NCBI GenBank assembly: GCA_016282055.1 | Contig: JAEEJT010000052.1 | Location: 1-5,757, forward strand | Direction: 5' to 3' | DNA: 5,757 nt | Origin: Bacilli bacterium | GTDB lineage: Bacteria > Bacillota_I > Bacilli_A > ML615J-28 > CAG-698 | Shown here: piece by piece, positions 1 through 4,458 of the stretch | Numbering within the stretch: the stretch's first letter is position 1 | Layout of the letters: the number at the start of each line of letters is the position of its first letter | Made by a program: the position numbers and the translations under genes | The notes under the pieces: model-generated | Databases searched by the model: none | What the model was told of the DNA's origin: nothing | What the model saw: the letters and a program-made list of their open reading frames with translations, nothing else

Positions 1-1
1 A

Positions 2-847
2 AATTATTCTTTAAGCTATTGTAAACATAATTTTAAGACTGATGTTGTATTCTTTGATGAAATAAATGAATATAATAAATTATCTATTGTTAATGATATT
101 TATGAATCTATATATAATTCTTGCCATGGATTTGAGATTTTCTATCAACCTATAGTTAATGCTAATGATGATGGAATGAAAGGATTAGAAGCTTTAATTC
201 GTTTTAAGAATGTTCAAGGTGAAATAATTTCACCTATGATATTCTTACCATGGATAGAAAATGAATCATGTTTTAGTATTTTAGGTAACTGGATTATTAA
301 AAAATCAATTAGTGATTTACAATTATTCCAAGAATATAAAAAGGATTTATTCTTACATATTAATATAAGTCCTATCCAAGTAATGAATATTAGTTTTAAA
401 GATTATTTATTAAAAGTCATTAATGAATATAAAGTTTCAACAAAGGATATTTGCCTAGAATTAACTGAAAATTGTAGAGATTATGATATACTTTATATTA
501 TTGATGAACTTAATTATTTAAGAAAATATGGATTAAAGATTGCTCTTGATGATTTTGGTTCAACAAATACAAATATTTCAATGTTATCTAAACTTCCAAT
601 TGATGAAATAAAGATTGATATGTCATTCTTAAAACAAATGGAAAATAATTTAACAGATCAAAATTTTATTTCATCACTTTTAAAATGTGCAAATAGTTTA
701 AATATTATGTCTTGTATTGAAGGAGTTGAAAATAAAGATTTTACGAAATATTTAGTTTCATGTAGTCCATCATATTATCAAGGATTCTATTATTCTGAGC
801 CAATTCCATTTGATAAAGTAATAAAATTATTAAAAAATATTAAATAA
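2..847 (+). CDS. EAL-domain cyclic-di-GMP phosphodiesterase, C-terminal part (5' end outside window)
   Basis: The frame is open to the left edge, so the 281 visible residues are the C-terminal part of a longer protein; the first in-frame ATG (176) lies inside the EAL domain and is not the start. Visible residues 1-20 (ending DVVFFDE) look like the end of a GGDEF domain, followed by a linker and FEIFYQPIV, the usual entry to an EAL domain. EAL hallmarks follow in order: E63 in EALIR, N121 in INISP, E153 and E156 in LELTEN, D183-D184 in DDFG, K204 in IKID, E240 in IEGVE, and Q260 in YQGFYYSEP. These are the metal-binding and catalytic positions of the family, so hydrolysis of c-di-GMP to pGpG is likely. 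Loop 6 reads DDFGST rather than the common DDFGTG, which may affect activity or dimer coupling. No transmembrane segment is visible here; any sensor domain would be upstream. The family assignment is firm; the GGDEF part is inferred from a short stretch. Confidence 0.93.
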   Translation, partial: NYSLSYCKHNFKTDVVFFDEINEYNKLSIVNDIYESIYNSCHGFEIFYQPIVNANDDGMKGLEALIRFKNVQGEIISPMIFLPWIENESCFSILGNWIIKKSISDLQLFQEYKKDLFLHINISPIQVMNISFKDYLLKVINEYKVSTKDICLELTENCRDYDILYIIDELNYLRKYGLKIALDDFGSTNTNISMLSKLPIDEIKIDMSFLKQMENNLTDQNFISSLLKCANSLNIMSCIEGVENKDFTKYLVSCSPSYYQGFYYSEPIPFDKVIKLLKNIK

Positions 848-851
848 AATT

Positions 852-885
852 ATAGGCTAATGATTTTATCATTAGCTTATTTTTT
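852..885 (+). terminator. Rho-independent terminator after the EAL gene
   Basis: An 8-bp perfect stem (856-863 GCTAATGA with 869-876 TCATTAGC) closes a five-base loop. A further G-T and A-T pairs extend it at the base, and the T-rich run TTATTTTTT (877-885) follows. It starts 4 bases after the EAL stop codon and separates that gene from the next promoter. Confidence 0.88.
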
Positions 886-909
886 GTTTATATGACATTT
901 TATTAAAAT

Positions 910-930
910 TAGTGTATAAAATATACAATA
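910..930. promoter_or_regulatory. Operator-like palindrome, upstream copy
   Basis: The core TGTATA-AAA-TATACA (913-927) is a perfect inverted repeat with a three-base centre. Two outer pairs (910-911 with 929-930) also match, with one mismatched pair (912/928). It ends 4 bases before the -35 hexamer of the defence-gene promoter. Bases 910-931 match 966-987 at 20 of 22 positions, so the two sites are probably bound by the same dimeric regulator. The regulator is unknown and not encoded in the window. Confidence 0.72.
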
Positions 931-934
931 GCTG

Positions 935-963
935 TTGACATTTTAACTTCGAAATTGTATAAT
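935..963 (+). promoter_or_regulatory. Perfect-consensus sigma-A promoter of the ATPase/TOPRIM operon
   Basis: The -35 box TTGACA (935-940) and the -10 box TATAAT (958-963) both match consensus exactly, with the optimal 17-base spacer. Transcription should start near 970, giving a leader of only about 29 bases before the ATG at 999. A promoter this strong in front of a putatively toxic defence pair only makes sense with tight control, and palindromes sit on both sides of it. Confidence 0.9.
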
Positions 964-965
964 AT

Positions 966-986
966 TACTGTATAAAATATACAGTA
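966..986. promoter_or_regulatory. Operator-like palindrome over the transcription start
   Basis: This is a perfect inverted repeat with 9-base arms (966-974 and 978-986) around AAA. It begins 2 bases after the -10 box and covers the predicted start site, the usual place for a repressor to block initiation. It reads TACTG-N11-CAGTA, close to the gammaproteobacterial LexA box TACTG-N10-CAGTA but one base longer, and unlike the Bacillus-type LexA box (GAAC-N4-GTTC). The binding protein cannot be named from sequence alone. Confidence 0.78.
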
Positions 987-998
987 GAGGTAAATACT

Positions 999-2147
999 AT
1001 GTTAAAAAAAATGATTATTAATAATATAAATTCTATAAAAACTTGTGAAATTGATTTTAAAAAAGGTAATTATCAATATTTAGAGGATAATACAATTGAT
1101 GATATCACTAATCCAATTGCATTATATGGTCATAATGGTAGTGGTAAAACATCTATTTTTAAAGCAGTTGCTCAATTGATTAATTTTATGGTTGAACCTG
1201 TTGAATTTTTGAATCCATTTGTTGTTAATAATTTTTTATTTGAAGATTATATAAATAAAAATGATGATAAGAATAAAATTTTAGGTTCAATTGAGTTGTT
1301 TTTTACTTTAGAAGATTCAGATTATAACTATTATATTGAAACATCTGCTTTTGGTCATAATATCACTAAAGAATTTTTACAAAAAAATAATAATATAATT
1401 TTTGAGAGAAGCAGTAAAAACTATACTTATAATAAAAAACAATTTAGTTTTGATAATATGTCATTTTTAGTTCCTGCATTAAGAAAGTTAGCCTCATCTG
1501 AGATTAACGATGAAACTATTCAAAAATCTTTTTCATTTGTTAGTTCATTTACATTTGTTGATTTACCATTTATAAATAGAGGGGCATTTGTTACATCAAA
1601 AATGTATAAGAATATGAGTATTAATGAACTACTTGTAAATTATTCTGATGAAGTTAAAAAAATATTACGAAATTATAACGAATTTCCAGTTTACACTATT
1701 AAGAAAAAAAATTACTTAAATAGTGATCCTATTCAAAATTCGGGTTTCTCTTTGGTGATAGAAGGAGAAAACTTTGTTGGCGAGTTGCCATTTGAAATGA
1801 TTTCTGCTGGTATGAAAAGTCAAAGTGTTCTTTTATCAATTGTATTATCTATGCCAAAAAATGGTGTGCTTTTTGTTGATGAACTTGAACAGGCTCTACA
1901 TCCATCTGCAATTGCTTCATTTTTAAAAGTAATACAACAGAAAAAAATTCAATTAATATTTTCATCTCACAATACATACATTTTACAATTATTAAGGCCC
2001 GATCAAATATATTTTTCTCATTGGTCTAATGGTTTTTCAAAATATGCTAGATTATCTAAAGTATATCCAAATATTAGGGAAATTAATAATATAGAAAAAA
2101 TGTATTTATCTTCAGTATTTGATGAGAGTATTAAAAATGCAAAATAA
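999..2147 (+). CDS. OLD/RecF-type ABC ATPase, probable anti-phage defence sensor subunit
   Basis: This 382-residue soluble protein has the layout of AAA_15/AAA_21-type ABC ATPases. The N-terminus MLKKMIINNINSIK resembles the first beta strands of the RecF/SMC head. Walker A is GHNGSGKT (44-51), an ABC-signature-like segment ISAGMKSQ lies at 268-275, and Walker B VLFVDE (290-295) is followed by EQALHP. The switch histidine is in FSSHNT (322-326, H324). The middle (about 65-260) is variable and should hold the insertion that distinguishes such proteins; I recognise no domain there. It has no C-terminal TOPRIM domain, unlike full-length OLD or GajA; that function appears to be in the next gene. 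The start is supported by AGAGG (986-990) 8 bases before the ATG. By analogy with AriA of PARIS, AbiLi and RloA, it would assemble with and restrain or activate a nuclease partner using ATP. The ATPase call is firm; the defence role is inferred from the gene pair. Confidence 0.88.
   Translation: MLKKMIINNINSIKTCEIDFKKGNYQYLEDNTIDDITNPIALYGHNGSGKTSIFKAVAQLINFMVEPVEFLNPFVVNNFLFEDYINKNDDKNKILGSIELFFTLEDSDYNYYIETSAFGHNITKEFLQKNNNIIFERSSKNYTYNKKQFSFDNMSFLVPALRKLASSEINDETIQKSFSFVSSFTFVDLPFINRGAFVTSKMYKNMSINELLVNYSDEVKKILRNYNEFPVYTIKKKNYLNSDPIQNSGFSLVIEGENFVGELPFEMISAGMKSQSVLLSIVLSMPKNGVLFVDELEQALHPSAIASFLKVIQQKKIQLIFSSHNTYILQLLRPDQIYFSHWSNGFSKYARLSKVYPNIREINNIEKMYLSSVFDESIKNAK
2124..2128 (+). promoter_or_regulatory. 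Shine-Dalgarno inside the ATPase gene that decides the next start
   Basis: GAGAG lies 8 bases before ATG 2137, a good spacing. The alternative in-frame starts TTG 2119 and ATG 2122 have no purine-rich sequence at a suitable distance. The motif lies in the last codons of the ATPase gene, so the two genes are translationally coupled. Confidence 0.55.
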
Positions 2148-2934
2148 TTATTTATTTATAGTAGAAGGATCAAATGATGAAAAATCTATTTTAAAAAGTG
2201 CTTTTGAAAAATATGGTTTTAATGTTATAAAGTGTGAAGAGAAAATTACCGTTGAATCATTTGGAGATTTTGATAAATATGAATTAAAATCTGATATGGA
2301 AAATGTTGTAATTATAGAAGGGCCTAAGAATCGTATTCATGATTTTTTGTTAACTTTTGATACTGAATATGAGTCAATTGAAAAATTATTTCATTATCAA
2401 GCATATCAATTTTCTGGAATATTTTTAATTTATGATGTTGATCATAATGATAATGATGATATTGACCTAATGTTTAATAAGTTTAACAATGAAACTGATG
2501 GAATGTTATTACTTAATTCTCCATGTTTAGAAGTTTTAGCAGATACTAATGCTAACATGAAACAGGAAAAAAGGTTTAATCATTTATCTGAATATAAAAA
2601 GAGTCTTAACAAATATCATTATGTAAATAACAAACAAAGTTCAATACAATATATAATAAGTCATTTTGATGAAATCATGATTTATTTTTTAGAGTTAAAT
2701 AGAAATGAATTTCAAGAGAATAATATTATGTTACATCCTGAGTTAGTTAAAAATAAAATCAATTTAGATAATGAACGAGTTAATTTTAAAAATCAAGACG
2801 AATCATATGTTATTTTTAGATATTTTACTACAACTTTATATGTAGCTATTGCTTATATAAACAAATTAACAAGGTCATTGGACAATTATGAAGAAGTTCT
2901 TTCTTTTTTCAAAAATAAACTAAAAGATAAGTAA
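2137..2934 (+). CDS. TOPRIM-like (OLD/RloB/DUF4435-type) putative effector nuclease
   Basis: This 265-residue protein overlaps the ATPase gene by 11 bases in another frame. The N-terminus YLFIVEGSNDEKSIL (from residue 5, E10) matches the first TOPRIM motif, a strand ending in a catalytic Glu followed by Gly. FLIYDVDHNDNDD (97-108) carries the DxD motif (D100, D102). LLLNSPCLEVLAD (124-136) resembles the 'S/Y-x-P-x-x-E' segment of RloB-type and related TOPRIM proteins, with E132 as a possible further metal ligand. The rest (about 145-265) is alpha-helical in character and unrecognised, with no signal peptide. TOPRIM partners of OLD-type ATPases are metal-dependent nucleases; AriB of PARIS cleaves tRNA, whereas OLD and GajA cut DNA. 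Which applies here is not visible. ATG 2122 or TTG 2119 would add 5 or 6 residues, but 2137 has the better ribosome binding site and puts the motif near the N-terminus, as in relatives. Confidence 0.72.
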   Translation: MQNNYLFIVEGSNDEKSILKSAFEKYGFNVIKCEEKITVESFGDFDKYELKSDMENVVIIEGPKNRIHDFLLTFDTEYESIEKLFHYQAYQFSGIFLIYDVDHNDNDDIDLMFNKFNNETDGMLLLNSPCLEVLADTNANMKQEKRFNHLSEYKKSLNKYHYVNNKQSSIQYIISHFDEIMIYFLELNRNEFQENNIMLHPELVKNKINLDNERVNFKNQDESYVIFRYFTTTLYVAIAYINKLTRSLDNYEEVLSFFKNKLKDK

Positions 2935-2941
2935 TTTAGTT

Positions 2942-2967
2942 AGTCAGCATTTAATTGCTGACTTTTT
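2942..2967 (+). terminator. Rho-independent terminator after the TOPRIM gene
   Basis: GTCAGCA (2943-2949) pairs perfectly with TGCTGAC (2956-2962) across a six-base loop, with an extra A-T pair at the base, and runs into TTTTT (2963-2967). It lies 8 bases after the TOPRIM stop codon and closes the two-gene unit. Confidence 0.9.
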
Positions 2968-3029
2968 AAATTTTATAAAAAATAATTATCATATTTTATA
3001 TATTGTAAGCAGTTTTATTTAATTTATAC

Positions 3030-3058
3030 TTTATTTTTTTAATAAAATGTGGTATAAT
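3030..3058 (+). promoter_or_regulatory. Extended -10 promoter of the NADH-oxidoreductase operon
   Basis: TGGTATAAT (3050-3058) is an exact extended -10 element (TG-N-TATAAT). The -35 region at 17 bases is TTTATT (3030-3035), a weak match, as expected where an extended -10 compensates. Transcription should start near 3065, about 22 bases before the first ATG. I found no convincing Rex-type operator (TTGT...ACAA) in 2968-3086. Confidence 0.72.
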
Positions 3059-3086
3059 ATGGAAGTATTTTAAAAGGAGATAAATT

Positions 3087-3578
3087 ATGGGTGTAAAAAT
3101 TGTTTTAAAAGATGAACAAGTTGCTGAATTAAAGGAATGCATGAAATTACATAAACAAAAACCAGGTCCTTTAATGCCAACTTTACATGATGCACAAAGA
3201 ATTTTTGGTTGCATTCCACTAGAAGTTCAAAAGATTATTTCTGAAGAATTAGGAATTGCTATTGCCAAGATTAATGGTGTTGTAACATTTTATTCTCGTT
3301 TTACAATTGAACCAACTGGAAAACATGTTATCAATGTATGCTTAGGTACTGCATGTTATGTTAGAGGAAGTCAATTGATTTTAGATGAGTTTTCAAATGC
3401 TTTAAAAATTAAACCAGGACAAACAACTGATGATGGTGAGTTTAGTTTAGGTGCTACAAGATGTATTGGTGCTTGTGGTCTTGCCCCTGTATTCACTATT
3501 GATGGTGAAGTTTACGGTTCTGCTACTCCTAACAGTGCTAAAAAAGCACTTGCTGAATTATTAGCAAAACAAAACTAA
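3087..3578 (+). CDS. nuoE: NuoE/HydC-like [2Fe-2S] subunit of NADH-dependent oxidoreductase
   Basis: The protein has 163 residues, normal for the 24-kDa NuoE family. An N-terminal helical region contains PGPLMPTLHDAQRIFG (26-41), the family's usual 'L-x-x-a-Q-x-x-f-G-x-I/L' segment, then VVTFYSRF (65-72). The thioredoxin-fold cluster domain follows, with all four cysteine ligands: C85 and C90 in CLGTAC, C126 and C130 in CIGAC. It accepts electrons from the flavin subunit through a [2Fe-2S] cluster and acts in the cytoplasm. AAGGAGA (3074-3080) sits 6 bases before the ATG. As first gene of an operon with a GHKL protein, a HydD-like protein and NuoF, it is more likely HydC of a soluble NADH-linked hydrogenase (or similar bifurcating enzyme) than part of a membrane complex I. 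The family is certain; the parent enzyme is inferred. Confidence 0.95.
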   Translation: MGVKIVLKDEQVAELKECMKLHKQKPGPLMPTLHDAQRIFGCIPLEVQKIISEELGIAIAKINGVVTFYSRFTIEPTGKHVINVCLGTACYVRGSQLILDEFSNALKIKPGQTTDDGEFSLGATRCIGACGLAPVFTIDGEVYGSATPNSAKKALAELLAKQN

Positions 3579-3581
3579 TGT

Positions 3582-4070
3582 ATGGATTTATCTTTATGCT
3601 TACTTGAAGTTTGTATTAATGCTATTGAAGCTAATTGTAAAAATATTTACGTTTATTTAGATGATAATTATTTAGATAAATATTTATATTTAAAAGTTAG
3701 TGATGATGGTATTGGTATAGATTGTTTGAAATTAAAAAATTTTAATTATTCAACAAAAGGTATAAATAGAGGTAATGGTTTAAGAAAAGTTAACGATTTT
3801 TGTACAAATAATAATGGATATTTAAATATTTATTATGATAATATGACTAGCATTGAAATGGTTCTTGATAAGAAATGTTTTAATATGTTAGGTTCTATTG
3901 GTGATACTTTATATACTGTATTACTTAATGATAAAAATGTTAATTTATATTATAAACAAATTGTAAATAATAATGAGTTTGAGTTTAAATCTATTGATTA
4001 TGATATTTATTCAAATGAGTTTAAAGATTTGTTTATAAAAGAAGTATCAAAAAAACTAACTAAAAATTAA
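3582..4070 (+). CDS. Small GHKL-type ATP-binding protein of the hydrogenase-type operon
   Basis: This 162-residue protein contains a histidine-kinase-like ATPase fold without a phosphoacceptor histidine domain or membrane segment. The N box is EVCINAIEA (9-17, with E9 and N13), the G1 box DDGIGID (41-47, D41, G43, G45), and the G2 box RGNGL (63-67). The stretch after residue 100, with LGSIGDTL (103-110), corresponds to the LGD segment of the C-terminal extension in small GHKL proteins encoded between hydC and hydB-type genes in clostridial NADH-hydrogenase operons. The N-terminus MDLSLCLLEV matches where those relatives begin, so it is full length. Its start lies 3 bases after the NuoE stop in the same frame, with no Shine-Dalgarno, suggesting translational reinitiation. 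Its role is not established; regulation or ATP-dependent assembly of the complex are possibilities only. Confidence 0.82.
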   Translation: MDLSLCLLEVCINAIEANCKNIYVYLDDNYLDKYLYLKVSDDGIGIDCLKLKNFNYSTKGINRGNGLRKVNDFCTNNNGYLNIYYDNMTSIEMVLDKKCFNMLGSIGDTLYTVLLNDKNVNLYYKQIVNNNEFEFKSIDYDIYSNEFKDLFIKEVSKKLTKN

Positions 4071-4091
4071 TGTAAAATATTTGGAGGAATA

Positions 4092-4448
4092 ATGAAATCT
4101 TTAAGTGATTTATTAAAAATTAAAAATGAATTACAAGCCGAGATCAAAATGCGTGATGTAAAAGAAAATGCACGTATCGTTGTTGCTATGGGAACTTGTG
4201 GTATTGAAGCCGGAGCTAGAGATGTATTATTAGCACTAGTTGATGTTAAAGCTAAATTAGGAGCTGATGTTACTATTACCCAATCTGGTTATATTGAAAA
4301 AACAGGTGTTGAACCAGTTGTTGAGGTTACATTTGTTGATGGTAAAAAAGTTAGATATGGTAATGTATCAGTAAATGATGCTAAAGATATAATTACAAGT
4401 ACTGTTAACAACAAAGTTGTTGACAAACTTGTTGTAGAAAGTAAGTAA
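4092..4448 (+). CDS. HydD-like thioredoxin-fold ferredoxin-family protein lacking most cluster cysteines
   Basis: The protein has 118 residues. After an N-terminal helix (1-25) come IVVAMGTCGIEAGA (29-42) and ITQSGYIEKTGVEPVVEV (62-79), which line up well with the cluster-binding segments of the NuoF N-terminal domain encoded next door (IVVCGGTGC and VFQSGCFGLC). In that alignment the first ligand is A32, the second is displaced to C36, and the third and fourth are Y67 and T71. C36 is the only cysteine in the protein, so an ordinary [2Fe-2S] cluster within one chain is very unlikely. The fold and operon place match the small (2Fe-2S) ferredoxin/HydD proteins of NADH-hydrogenase operons. A structural or assembly role is possible. 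GGAGG (4083-4087) lies 4 bases before the ATG. The gene looks intact and under normal coding constraint, not decayed. Confidence 0.82.
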   Translation: MKSLSDLLKIKNELQAEIKMRDVKENARIVVAMGTCGIEAGARDVLLALVDVKAKLGADVTITQSGYIEKTGVEPVVEVTFVDGKKVRYGNVSVNDAKDIITSTVNNKVVDKLVVESK

Positions 4449-4453
4449 GGAGG
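4447..4453 (+). promoter_or_regulatory. Full-strength Shine-Dalgarno of the NuoF gene
   Basis: AAGGAGG overlaps the last bases of the preceding stop codon and lies 5 bases before ATG 4459. It fixes the start of the NuoF gene and implies high translation. It contrasts with the GHKL gene upstream in the same operon, which has none. Confidence 0.8.
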
Positions 4454-4458
4454 ATAAT

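Noticed and set aside
176..178. ATG as the start of the EAL gene
   Set aside because: The same frame is open upstream to the window edge and encodes the end of a GGDEF-like domain and the FEIFYQPIV entry of the EAL domain, so translation must begin earlier.
910..987. CRISPR-like or iteron repeat array
   Set aside because: There are only two copies and they are placed around a promoter, which fits operators rather than an array or origin.
887..2967. Mobile-element boundaries around the defence cassette
   Set aside because: No integrase, transposase, tRNA gene, terminal inverted repeats or convincing flanking direct repeats are visible, and base composition by eye matches the neighbours.
3013..3047. 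Inverted repeat TTTTATT...AATAAAA around the -35 region of the NuoE promoter
   Set aside because: Only seven A/T pairs separated by 21 bases in a very AT-rich stretch; this is expected by chance and no conserved operator is evident.
2968..3086. Rex (NADH/NAD+ redox) operator before the NADH-oxidoreductase operon
   Set aside because: A Rex site would be plausible, but no TTGT-N10-ACAA-like palindrome is present by eye.
2996..3214. Minus-strand open frame of 72 codons across the promoter and start of the NuoE gene
   Set aside because: It is antisense to NuoE and its extended -10 promoter, has Cys-rich then Lys/Ile-rich low-complexity content typical of a shadow frame, and no ribosome binding site.
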